A stretch of 12,926 nt of DNA from Anaerolineae bacterium (lineage in GTDB: Bacteria > Chloroflexota > Anaerolineae > JAFGEY01), in contig JAFGIE010000136.1 in assembly GCA_016929775.1 (NCBI GenBank), forward strand, positions 1 through 12,926, given 5' to 3'. Below, piece after piece: positions 6,047-12,879 of the stretch; position 1 is the stretch's first letter; each line of letters opens with the position of its first letter. Under the pieces are notes generated by a model. The model was not told the origin of the DNA. It ran no database searches and saw only the letters and a list, made by a program, of their open reading frames with translations. Both the position numbers and the translations under genes were made by a program.

Positions 6047-6988
6047 ATGGCCCGCGTCGTGTTCATGGGAACGCCCGAGTATGCCATCCCCAACCTGCGT
6101 GCGCTGCACGCCGATCACGAGGTCGTCTTGGTCGTCACCCAGCCCGATCGCCGGCAGGGGCGCGGGCGCGTGCTCGTCCACTCGCCGGTCAAGGCCTTCG
6201 CGCTCGAACACAACCTCCCGGTCTGGCAGCCCAGCACCCTGCGCACAACGGAGGCTGTCGACCGGCTGCAGCAAGCACGGGCTGACGTGTTCGTCACCGC
6301 CGCGATCGGCCTGCTCTTGCCCGCCGACGTGCTCGCGATCCCACCGCACGGATGCCTGAACGTTCACGCCTCCCTTCTACCCCGCTGGCGGGGCGCGGCG
6401 CCGATCGTCGCCGCCATCCTGCACGGAGACGACGAGACCGGGGTCACACTTATGCAGACGGACGAGGGCCTGGACACGGGCCCGATCGTCGCCCAGGCGC
6501 GCTGCCCGATCGCACCCACCGACACGACCGCTGCCCTGACCCCGCGCCTGGCGCAGATCGGCGCCGAGCTCTTGGTCGAGGTCCTGCCGCGCTGGCTGCG
6601 CGGCGAGATCGCGCCCCGCCCCCAACCCGAGGAGGGGATGACCTATGCCCCGCGCCTGACCAAGGACCAGGGCGCCATCGACTGGCGCGCGCCCGCCGCG
6701 CACATCGCGCGCATGGTCCGCGCCTTCACGCCTTGGCCCGGCACCCACACGACCTACCAGGGCCAGCGGCTCAAGGTCCTGCGCGCACAGGCCCTGCCCA
6801 GCTGGGGCGGGAGAGCAACACCCGGGCAGGTGATCGCCCTGCCTGCGGGCCCGATCGCGGTTGCCACCGGCGAGGGCGCGCTCGTGCTCTCCGAGATCCA
6901 ACAGGCGGGCGGGAAAGCCATGTCCGCCGACGCCTTCTGCCAGGGACACGGCGACTTGCTCGGGGCGATCCTGGGCGCGCCTGCGTAG
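6047..6988 (+). CDS. fmt: methionyl-tRNA formyltransferase
   Basis: A 313-residue cytosolic enzyme that formylates Met-tRNAfMet with 10-formyl-tetrahydrofolate for translation initiation. The N-terminal catalytic domain opens with VVFMGTPEYAIP and TQPDRRQGRGR. It carries the signature NVHASLLPRWRGAAPI with N105 and H107, and D143 in TDEGLDTGPI; these three match the known catalytic triad. The C-terminal tRNA-binding OB-like domain starts near GAIDW (about 210) and includes RAFTPWPGTHT. The length is normal for the family. VTAAIGLLLP replaces the more usual A-Y-G or A-F-G before the folate pocket, a mild change. The start is ATG at 6047, with AGGAG six bases before it. The gene stands alone here: its frequent partner def (peptide deformylase) is not next to it. 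It has a dedicated divergent promoter. Confidence 0.97.
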   Translation: MARVVFMGTPEYAIPNLRALHADHEVVLVVTQPDRRQGRGRVLVHSPVKAFALEHNLPVWQPSTLRTTEAVDRLQQARADVFVTAAIGLLLPADVLAIPPHGCLNVHASLLPRWRGAAPIVAAILHGDDETGVTLMQTDEGLDTGPIVAQARCPIAPTDTTAALTPRLAQIGAELLVEVLPRWLRGEIAPRPQPEEGMTYAPRLTKDQGAIDWRAPAAHIARMVRAFTPWPGTHTTYQGQRLKVLRAQALPSWGGRATPGQVIALPAGPIAVATGEGALVLSEIQQAGGKAMSADAFCQGHGDLLGAILGAPA

Positions 6989-6998
6989 CGGTTCGCGC

Positions 6999-7020
6999 CC
7001 CTGCGACGTCCATGGCAGGG
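6999..7020 (+). terminator. weak stem-loop after fmt
   Basis: CCCTGC (6999-7004) pairs with GCAGGG (7015-7020) around a 10-base loop, beginning 11 bases past the fmt stop codon. It is short and has no T-tract. A second candidate lies farther on at 7148-7177. The spacer 6989-7173 otherwise shows nothing I can support. Confidence 0.25.
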
Positions 7021-7147
7021 CCATACGCTCGAACGAGCTATTCCTTATACGCGTAACGCCGCTAGAACGTTTCAGCGATCCGGTCAGCTGCGGCTGCGTT
7101 TCCCCATCGACCCGCGCCATCGCATCCCCTCGCCTCTGCCTCCCGCC

Positions 7148-7177
7148 CTGGGCGCAGCTCGTCCTCCCTGCGCCTAG
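7148..7177. terminator. stem-loop at the end of the methyltransferase remnant
   Basis: GGCGCAG (7151-7157) pairs exactly with CTGCGCC (7168-7174). Three more pairs, one a G-T wobble, extend the stem to 7148-7177 around a 10-base loop. It overlaps the stop codon of the minus-strand remnant and stands in the convergent spacer with fmt, so it may end transcription from either side. No T-tract. Confidence 0.4.
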
Positions 7178-7557
7178 CCCGCGGGCGCACGCGCGAGCCG
7201 CGCCTCAAAGACCAGCTGGCTCCCCTCGCGCACGGGCCCATTCCGGTAGTCGCCTGCCAGCGACTCGACCTCGTAGCCGCAGCGGTAGAGGAGGTGCACC
7301 ACCTCGTAGCGGTGCATGTAGCGCGAGACCCAGTCGGACTCGCCTTGCTCGACCACGTTTCCCTGGGCATCGTAGCGCGTGATGCGCAGCCGGGTCTGCA
7401 CCGTCTGCTCGAGCGGGTCGCCGGCAGAAGCCTGCTCCACCAGCAGCGTGTCCGACGCGCCCTCGAGCGGGTACCGCCTGCGCTCGCGATAGCCGGTCCC
7501 CTCTGGACGGGCGCTGTGCAGGATGAACGTGCAGCTCGGGTTGGGCAGGTTGAACAA
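7174..7557 (-). pseudogene. 5'-truncated class I SAM-dependent methyltransferase (C-terminal part only)
   Basis: The frame encodes what looks like the last third to half of a methyltransferase. LFNLPNPS resembles the strand after the SAM-binding core, followed by variable strands with RERRRYPLEG and RLRITRYDAQGNVVEQGESDW. The closing helix-strand pair is YEVVHLLYRCGYEVESLAGDY..GSQLVFEARL, a common ending in Methyltransf_25-type enzymes. The glycine-rich SAM-binding motif (hhDhGxGxG) and the next strands are absent. The homology fades near 7557-7560, about 18 bases past the stop codon of the upstream DUF5671 gene. The open frame runs on into that gene, but only as a shadow. The possible starts (TTG at 7555-7557, GTG at 7591-7593) have no ribosome binding site. 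I read it as a remnant left by a deletion. A short functional protein is possible but less likely, since substrate and cofactor sites would be incomplete. Confidence 0.62.
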
Positions 7558-7577
7558 GGGTGCTGGGCATGTGTGCG

Positions 7578-9524
7578 CTACAGATTTACCCACGAAAGGA
7601 CCAGGCTGAACAGCGTCGGCAGTACGATCAACACGCCGATGACGATCAAGATCACTGTGCTCGCGCCCAGCGGGCGGATGGGCTTGACCTCTTCCCCCTC
7701 GAGGCTTTGCCGCGCGGCGTGGGCGACCTGCTGCGCCAAGGCGCCCTCGTCCCAGCGATCGACGCCCGCCCACTCCCACCCCTCCGCCCGGACCGGGATC
7801 AGCAGCTTCCGCGCCGGGCTGCGCAGCACTGCCTGGGCGACCGGACCCAGGGCCTCGCCGGGCGCGCCGCCTGGCACAAATGCGGTCCAGGGGCCTGCGA
7901 TCAGGTCCGCCTCGACCAACCGCGCCGCGAGCTCCTCGTCTACGCCGCCGGGTACGTCCAGCGCGACCGTCTCGGGCGCCAGTCCAGGCATCTCGCGGAC
8001 CAACGCCCTCACGATCGCCTGCGACCGGGATCCCGCTCCCTGATCGAGCACGATCACGCGCAAGCCCGCGTGCTGCCGTGCCTCCTCCCGTTGGGAAAGC
8101 CGCTGGTCGGCGCGCAGGACGGCGCCGTGGTACACCCACACCCCCACGGCGATCAGGCTGTACGCCATCGCCAGGCCCAGGTCAGCCAGCGCCGGCGCAG
8201 GCGATCCCAGCGCCCAGCTCAACGTCTTGTACACGCAGTAGATCACGCCCGCGAGCGCCGTCATAGTCGCGATGAACAGGAACAGGTAGAGGTAGATCCG
8301 GCGCACGATCGAGTGGCGCGCATCGCTGCCCGCGGGACCCGCTTCCATGGCGTGGGACTGGAGCTGCCGCCAGGGCACGACCCACACCGGCAGCCCCGCC
8401 AGGGTCGCCGCCGTGAACCACGCCGCTTGCACGCGCAACTCGGCGCCAAAGCCCTGCCCCAGGGAACGGATGATCACGTTGATCTCGCCGCCCAAGCCGA
8501 TCAGGAGCGCGATCAGGCCTGTGCCGCCGATCAGATAGGCATACAGCCGCCGCACGCCCGCCTGGCGCGGGCCCTCTCCCGTCACCTCGGCGTCGCGCCG
8601 GATCACGGTCGCGTGATACGCCCACAGCACGCCCATGCCCAGCACGATCGACAGCGGCGCACGCACGTCCACGTCCCCAACCGTACCTGCGTGCACCCAG
8701 AGCAGGCGCCCAAACAGGTCCGCCAGGATGCGGGTCACGTTCGCCACCGCGCCGATCGACCCTACCGCCACCGCGCCGTACAGGTAGAACTTGCGCAGGA
8801 CGGCGTCCCGCTCGTCCCCCTCCTGCCGGTCGAACGCGCGCTGCGCCCACAGCCAAAAGACCAGCCACAGCGGCACGCCCACGAGAAGCCGGGCGACCTC
8901 ACTCAGCCAGCTCACCCCCAACGCGCCGACGGCTCGCACGCCCATGTAGGAGGATATCCCGCGCAGCAGGTAGATGATACCCATCGTGGTCATGGTCAGC
9001 CCAACAGCGCTGAAGCCAAAGACGTACAGGCGCCGGATCGTTACTGACGCCCCCTGTTCGGGGACGGCGCGCGCATCCTCGACCAACACGCGATAGTGGT
9101 AGGCCCACAGTGCCCCGCTGACGGGCAGCGCCAACAGGTGATAGATCGCCGCGTCTGCATGGCGCAGTCCGTACGGCAGCCAGGGCACGGAGGACTCGGC
9201 GCGCAGCAGCGCCGCGAGCAGGTAGAACGTGTTGGCGACTATGGGACCGAGGAATCCAGCCATGGCGCCGTACAGGTAGAGGCGGCGCACACCTGCCCCC
9301 CGTTCCTCCTCGGCGCGCGCCGCCAGCCGCTGCCCCCACAGCCAGTGCACGAGGTAGAAAGGCAGGCCGATCACGATCACGGCGACCTCGAAGGCGATCG
9401 AGGTCGGGGGCGCGGCCAGCCGCGAGAGCAGCAGGTTGCGCAGCAGGGCGATCACCGACCAGGAGACAGCCTGGAGGCTGATCGCGCAGACCAGGTAGAT
9501 GTACCAACGACGGACCGTAGCCAT
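7578..9524 (-). CDS. DUF5671-repeat integral membrane protein with C-terminal soluble domain
   Basis: A 648-residue polytopic membrane protein of unknown function. Six related units each start with a charged-aromatic box at residues 5 (RRWYIY), 80 (RRLYLY), 164 (RRLYVF), 244 (RKFYLY), 325 (RRLYAY) and 409 (RRIYLY), spaced 75 to 84 residues. Each carries about two membrane segments. Units 1 and 3 end with WLWGQR or WLWAQR and unit 5 with a related W-containing stretch. Units 2, 4 and 6 end in WAYH or WVYH. The pattern is thus an A+B pair repeated three times, matching DUF5671. From about 486 to 612 follows a soluble alternating strand-helix region starting RVIVLDQGAGSR, and then one last membrane segment (623-645). 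Start ATG 9522-9524 is supported by GGGAGGT four bases before it. It follows the NTF2-like gene by ten bases and is surely co-transcribed. The membrane nature is certain; the function is not known. Confidence 0.9.
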   Translation of the reverse strand: MATVRRWYIYLVCAISLQAVSWSVIALLRNLLLSRLAAPPTSIAFEVAVIVIGLPFYLVHWLWGQRLAARAEEERGAGVRRLYLYGAMAGFLGPIVANTFYLLAALLRAESSVPWLPYGLRHADAAIYHLLALPVSGALWAYHYRVLVEDARAVPEQGASVTIRRLYVFGFSAVGLTMTTMGIIYLLRGISSYMGVRAVGALGVSWLSEVARLLVGVPLWLVFWLWAQRAFDRQEGDERDAVLRKFYLYGAVAVGSIGAVANVTRILADLFGRLLWVHAGTVGDVDVRAPLSIVLGMGVLWAYHATVIRRDAEVTGEGPRQAGVRRLYAYLIGGTGLIALLIGLGGEINVIIRSLGQGFGAELRVQAAWFTAATLAGLPVWVVPWRQLQSHAMEAGPAGSDARHSIVRRIYLYLFLFIATMTALAGVIYCVYKTLSWALGSPAPALADLGLAMAYSLIAVGVWVYHGAVLRADQRLSQREEARQHAGLRVIVLDQGAGSRSQAIVRALVREMPGLAPETVALDVPGGVDEELAARLVEADLIAGPWTAFVPGGAPGEALGPVAQAVLRSPARKLLIPVRAEGWEWAGVDRWDEGALAQQVAHAARQSLEGEEVKPIRPLGASTVILIVIGVLIVLPTLFSLVLSWVNL

Positions 9525-9534
9525 GTGGACCTCC

Positions 9535-10029
9535 CTATGGCGCACACCCGCGCTCGCTCAGCCAGCACGGGGCAAAATAGGCCTCCGACTCGACGATCTT
9601 CCATCCCCCCTCCTCGAGCCGCAGGGCGATCTCGAAGCGCGAGGTATAGGAAGACGTGTGGAACAGCCCGCCCCCGCTGAACCGCGACTCGTGGACCTGG
9701 ACCGCCGCCGCATCGCCCGCGATGGCGTGTGACGCTACCGCGAGCGTCACCTCCTCATCACGGCGGAACATCCACCGCTCCCGGAGCACGGTCGCGGCGA
9801 ACTCGCCCTCTGAGGCAGGGTACCCGTCCAGTGTGGGGGAGAGATAGCCGTAGGCGCGCGCATAGTCGCCCTTCTCTAGGGCGAGCAGATAGTTGTGCGC
9901 TACGCCCTCTGGTCCCTCGTCAGCCCGGTAGGTTGGCTCGGGACGGATGCGGGTCAGGACCAGCGCGGCGACCACCACGATCGCGATCGCGGCGACGATC
10001 CCGATCAGAAACCTGTCAGTCGTTTTCAT
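9535..10029 (-). CDS. membrane-anchored NTF2-like (DUF4878-type) protein
   Basis: A 164-residue protein with one N-terminal membrane anchor (residues 7-26, FLIGIVAAIAIVVVAALVL) and an outward-facing domain. EGVAHNYLLALEKGDYARAYGYLSP is the typical opening helix pair of small NTF2/SnoaL-like or DUF4878 proteins. VTLAVASHAIAGDAAAVQVHES and RFEIALRLEEGGWKIVES are the curved sheet that closes the cone. The end carries two cysteines in CWLSERGC that could form a disulfide outside the membrane. No lipobox cysteine follows the anchor, so it is not an obvious lipoprotein. The start is ATG 10027-10029, directly before the anchor; the ribosome binding site (GGAGCGG) is weak. It is the first gene of a pair with the DUF5671 protein, with a ten-base gap. 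The fold is inferred from pattern; ligand and role are unknown. Confidence 0.8.
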   Translation of the reverse strand: MKTTDRFLIGIVAAIAIVVVAALVLTRIRPEPTYRADEGPEGVAHNYLLALEKGDYARAYGYLSPTLDGYPASEGEFAATVLRERWMFRRDEEVTLAVASHAIAGDAAAVQVHESRFSGGGLFHTSSYTSRFEIALRLEEGGWKIVESEAYFAPCWLSERGCAP

Positions 10030-10079
10030 GGAACCCGCTCCCCTCGCTGTCCGGCGACCATGCCCCACTCGACGCCTCT

Positions 10080-10085
10080 ATTGTA
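10080..10085 (-). promoter_or_regulatory. extended -10 promoter of the NTF2-like/DUF5671 pair
   Basis: On the minus strand TGGTACAAT is an extended -10 (TGn plus TACAAT). The 17-base upstream position holds CTGGCG, a poor -35. A start near 10073 would leave about 44 bases of leader before the ATG at 10029. It lies downstream of the kinase-gene hairpin, so it fits as the promoter of the two-gene unit. Confidence 0.55.
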
Positions 10086-10166
10086 CCACAAAACTGGGCG
10101 CGCCAGGCAGCCACTTTGCCGCCGCGTGCCAGGGCGCCTGTGGAGAGAACCTACTCCGCTCCTGTC

Positions 10167-10204
10167 ATCGCGAGACGCGCCCGCTCTTGGCGCGTCGTGG
10201 CGAT
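10167..10204 (-). terminator. long stem-loop downstream of the APH-like gene
   Basis: GACGCGCC (10174-10181) pairs with GGCGCGTC (10189-10196) around a 7-base loop. After a small internal loop, ATCGC (10167-10171) pairs with GCGAT (10200-10204), for 13 pairs in all. It starts 38 bases past the stop codon of the kinase gene on the minus strand. There is no T-tract. The remainder of the 213-base spacer holds only the promoter for the next unit. Confidence 0.45.
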
Positions 10205-10242
10205 CCCCAGTGCTGCGAGAAGCGACAAGGATGTGGTTGGCA

Positions 10243-11094
10243 CTATGATATGGATTGGATCTTGGACACCTGTTCGGCGGTGAGCCGATCATAGTGCTCG
10301 GTCGCCTCCGGGAACCAGCGCGTCGCGCAGACCGTGACCCACTGGATCAACACAAAGCAGCGCACCTGCACGATCGCGGGATGGACGTAATGCAGGGGAT
10401 CAAAGCCCAACGAGTCGATCAACGACGCGACATCCACCTCGGTTGGGCCGAGGAAGGGCCGCTGCCAGTCGATCACGCGGTAGCTGCCATCGGGCAGCAC
10501 GAACACATTGTCCCCGCACAGGTCGCCGTGCACGTGTCCCGGGAGGCGCTGGATCGCCTCGATCGCGGGCTCGGCGTGCGCCCAGCCTCGCAACTGCACG
10601 ACCATGTCGGGCGTGGTCGCCGTGTACCTGCCCTGCTCGATCAGCGCCGCGATGTCCGCGAGGGCGCGATCGGCAAACGCGAGCCACCGATCGGGCGTGC
10701 GGATGTCGTACAGGTAGGGCAGGTCGCCCTCGATCGCGTCCATCTGCGCGCGCAGCTGGCGGGCCATGCGGGCGGCTTTGTCCTCGGTCAGGTCCAACGC
10801 CTCGATCAGGGGGGCATCGACGTACGCGCGCAGCGTGCACGTATCGCCGTCTGCCTGGTAGAGGACGCGCACGGGAGAGAGCAGCGCCGACCGTGCGGCG
10901 CGGTAGAACGCGGCTTCGACGGTCGGACCGAACTGTGACTTGTAGATCCACTCCCCCTGTGCGGTAGTGACGCGCTGGACGCACGACAGGGGCCACTCGT
11001 GCAGGGTCTCTCGTCCCAGGACCTCGGCGCCCAGGTACGCGGCGAGCTCCCGGTCGTCGTGGAGCGTGAGGTTGAAGTAGGGATGTCTGTACAC
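10243..11094 (-). CDS. APH-fold phosphotransferase (aminoglycoside phosphotransferase / choline kinase-like)
   Basis: A 283-residue small-molecule kinase. The kinase core has HGDLCGDN at 189-196 (catalytic D191, metal-binding N196) and VIDWQRP with D209, in place of the protein-kinase DFG. GPTEVDVA with D221 follows. In the N-lobe, K52 in IYKSQFGP and E60 are candidates for the ATP-binding lysine and its partner. The length is slightly under the usual family size, with a short tail after residue 265. Family members phosphorylate sugars, amino alcohols, homoserine or antibiotics; nothing here identifies the substrate, and I would not call it a resistance gene. The start is GTG 11092-11094, chosen because no ATG fits and the first strand starts soon after; the ribosome binding site (GGGGG) is weak. 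It lies 15 bases behind the GT-C gene, so the two are probably one operon. Confidence 0.85.
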   Translation of the reverse strand: MYRHPYFNLTLHDDRELAAYLGAEVLGRETLHEWPLSCVQRVTTAQGEWIYKSQFGPTVEAAFYRAARSALLSPVRVLYQADGDTCTLRAYVDAPLIEALDLTEDKAARMARQLRAQMDAIEGDLPYLYDIRTPDRWLAFADRALADIAALIEQGRYTATTPDMVVQLRGWAHAEPAIEAIQRLPGHVHGDLCGDNVFVLPDGSYRVIDWQRPFLGPTEVDVASLIDSLGFDPLHYVHPAIVQVRCFVLIQWVTVCATRWFPEATEHYDRLTAEQVSKIQSIS

Positions 11095-11109
11095 TATGAA
11101 GGCCCCCGA

Positions 11110-12684
11110 TCAGCCGTCTCGTTCTGCATCGATCCGCGTATATACAGCCCATCCGGGTGGTGTGAGGACCAACACACGCTGGTAGTAGGCCTCGATGTAG
11201 GCAAAGACCCGATCCATCTCTGATGGAAGCTCGAACCAGGCCCGGTTCGCGCTCCAGTCCGCGCGTTCAGAGCGATCAAGAGGCGGAATCGCTCCGTTCG
11301 TCGAGGATGTATCGATGATGACATAGGGCTTGGAGCCAGCGATGTCCGCGTAGAACTCGTCTACCTTGGCGGAAGTCTGGTAGCCTCGGGTGAGAAGCGG
11401 ATACTGGTACACGTACCGGGTGGGCGATCGGTAGCCCGATGCAAAGTTGACGCCCGACTCTGCCCCCCACACAAGCACCGTTTCGCCCACGGGGACGCGC
11501 TCCCTCACGTACCTGACCGCTGGATGCGCCTCGGGCCAAGCCGTGTCGCGCAGGTGCGTATCGAGGGCCAATCTGAGATACCGGGCAACCGGCACGATGC
11601 TGACCAGGACGATCGCGATCGCCGCAATATGCCTCAGAAGCCTGGGACTGAGGAACCTGCGTGGTCGAATGGCGCCCACTGTCACATCCACTGTCCACAG
11701 TAACACACACAGCAGCACGTGGTATGGGGGCAGCAACGCCATAAAGTAGTGCATGTAGCCCATTCCAGAGGCACTCGACTGCAGCAGTGTCAGTGGAAAG
11801 CCCACCAGACCGACAAAGCGCAATCCTCCTGGAAGCTGCGCGCGCGTCTCTGACAACTCTCGGACGATAGCCAAGACCCATGCTAGAGGCAAGGTGGCGA
11901 TGCCAAGACGAAAGATGAGCTGGGTGCTTTGCCCAACTACAGCCGCGCGGTTCGCGGGATGGGACGCCATGTAGACCAGGTTGTAGGTGAAGACCTGGTC
12001 GATCAGATCTGCAAGCGCGCCCTGCAGCGCAAATCCAGCCATGATGGGGCCCAGAACAAGCGCCGACCCGAGGGCCATGCCTAGGGCTCTCCCCATGGCC
12101 TCTCGCCAGCGGCGTGCGAGGACTGCGGAGCCCAAGAGGTAGAGTGCGACGGTAAGCGGAAAGACAACCAGATCGGGTCGCAGGGCCAGGCACCCGGAGC
12201 AGCAGATGCCGATCACCCAGGCGCGCACGGGTTCACGACGGACCAGGAGAACATAGAGCACCGCAAAGTGAAAGGGCAAAGCAAATCCCTCGACCCGGTT
12301 GCCATAGCTCCACCAGACAGACAAGCAAGCCAGCCACGATACCGAGCTGAGGGCTGCGATCCTGGGCCCGACGATGCTCTCGAGCGCAAGGAAACCCAGA
12401 TACGCGGCTGCGCAGACCAGAACGAGCTGCAAGGTCCATACGCCCCACTCTGAGCCTCCCGACAACGCAAGCCCCAATGCATTCAGGTAGTACAAGGCTG
12501 GTCCCTTGTGGTCCCACACGTCCCGATATGGAAGTCGCCCCTGCAGGATCTGTTGGCCCACGTACAAGAACACGCCTGCGTCTCGGTGGGGCAGGCTGTG
12601 GAACATGGGAGCGCTCGGGAGTATGACCACCGTCGCAGAGACCAAAAGGAGCAGGAAAACGGGTAGACGATATCGGCAGTTCAT
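11110..12684 (-). CDS. GT-C type membrane glycosyltransferase (ArnT/PMT_2-like)
   Basis: A 524-residue polytopic membrane protein, likely transferring a sugar from a polyprenyl-phosphate donor outside the membrane. After a first membrane segment (7-24) comes HRDAGVFLYVGQQILQGRLPY, the signature first outer loop of GT-C enzymes, with D35 as probable catalytic base. It continues as RDVWDHKGPALYYL, a variant of the family's D-x-K-P-P box. About nine further membrane segments lie between about 82 and 370. A soluble C-terminal domain (about 385-520) has VGETVLVWGAESGVNFASGY and a final WAVYTRI strand, as in other Chloroflexota members I recall. ATG 12682-12684 is chosen: the first membrane segment follows at once, GGAGCGAG lies upstream, and the predicted promoter leaves a 44-base leader. 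An ATG at 12715-12717 is possible. G+C is lower than in most neighbours. Acceptor and donor are unknown. Confidence 0.85.
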   Translation of the reverse strand: MNCRYRLPVFLLLLVSATVVILPSAPMFHSLPHRDAGVFLYVGQQILQGRLPYRDVWDHKGPALYYLNALGLALSGGSEWGVWTLQLVLVCAAAYLGFLALESIVGPRIAALSSVSWLACLSVWWSYGNRVEGFALPFHFAVLYVLLVRREPVRAWVIGICCSGCLALRPDLVVFPLTVALYLLGSAVLARRWREAMGRALGMALGSALVLGPIMAGFALQGALADLIDQVFTYNLVYMASHPANRAAVVGQSTQLIFRLGIATLPLAWVLAIVRELSETRAQLPGGLRFVGLVGFPLTLLQSSASGMGYMHYFMALLPPYHVLLCVLLWTVDVTVGAIRPRRFLSPRLLRHIAAIAIVLVSIVPVARYLRLALDTHLRDTAWPEAHPAVRYVRERVPVGETVLVWGAESGVNFASGYRSPTRYVYQYPLLTRGYQTSAKVDEFYADIAGSKPYVIIDTSSTNGAIPPLDRSERADWSANRAWFELPSEMDRVFAYIEAYYQRVLVLTPPGWAVYTRIDAERDG

Positions 12685-12734
12685 TGACTCGCTCCGGGGG
12701 GCGCTCGATCGTGCCATGCGGGCACTATAGACCA

Positions 12735-12763
12735 ATCATACCACGCCTTCAGTCCTCCGGCAA
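12735..12763 (-). promoter_or_regulatory. sigma70-type promoter of the GT-C/APH operon
   Basis: On the minus strand TTGCCG (12758-12763) and TATGAT (12735-12740) are separated by 17 bases, with TGG before the -10 as an extended element. The start would fall near 12728. This supports the downstream ATG at 12684 as the translation start. Confidence 0.62.
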
Positions 12764-12853
12764 GCGACGTCCCCCAGCACACCCTGGCATGTGCCTTCCG
12801 CTGCCCCCGACAGGCTTGGATTGGTGCAGCAGTGGAAAGCGCGCACAGAGCAT

Positions 12854-12879
12854 GCACTCGCAGCAGGCACTCGCAGCAG
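12854..12879. repeat. 13-bp tandem direct repeat, two copies
   Basis: GCACTCGCAGCAG occurs twice without a spacer (12854-12866 and 12867-12879). It lies in the 240-base stretch upstream of the GT-C gene, which otherwise shows only that gene's promoter. With only two copies it is probably a replication-slippage product. I find no coding sequence that I trust between 12764 and 12926. Confidence 0.75.

Noticed and set aside
7027..7038. GCTCG-AA-CGAGC as a terminator of fmt
   Set aside because: The two-base loop cannot close such a stem; at most four pairs form, and no T-tract follows.
7597..8139. N-terminal extension of the methyltransferase-remnant frame into the DUF5671 gene
   Set aside because: The extension is a shifted-frame shadow of the DUF5671 C-terminal region (Gly, Arg and Ala rich, no SAM-binding motif). 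It is not part of the methyltransferase.
7560..9047. A 495-codon open frame on the plus strand
   Set aside because: It is antisense to the DUF5671 gene. Its translation is rich in Arg, His, Gln and Pro with no domain pattern, as expected for a high-GC shadow frame.
10243..11094. Antibiotic resistance gene
   Set aside because: The APH fold alone does not show aminoglycoside use. The operon with a sugar transferase points to another substrate.
12854..12879. Short CRISPR-like or iteron array
   Set aside because: Only two adjacent 13-bp copies without spacers and no replication or Cas gene nearby.
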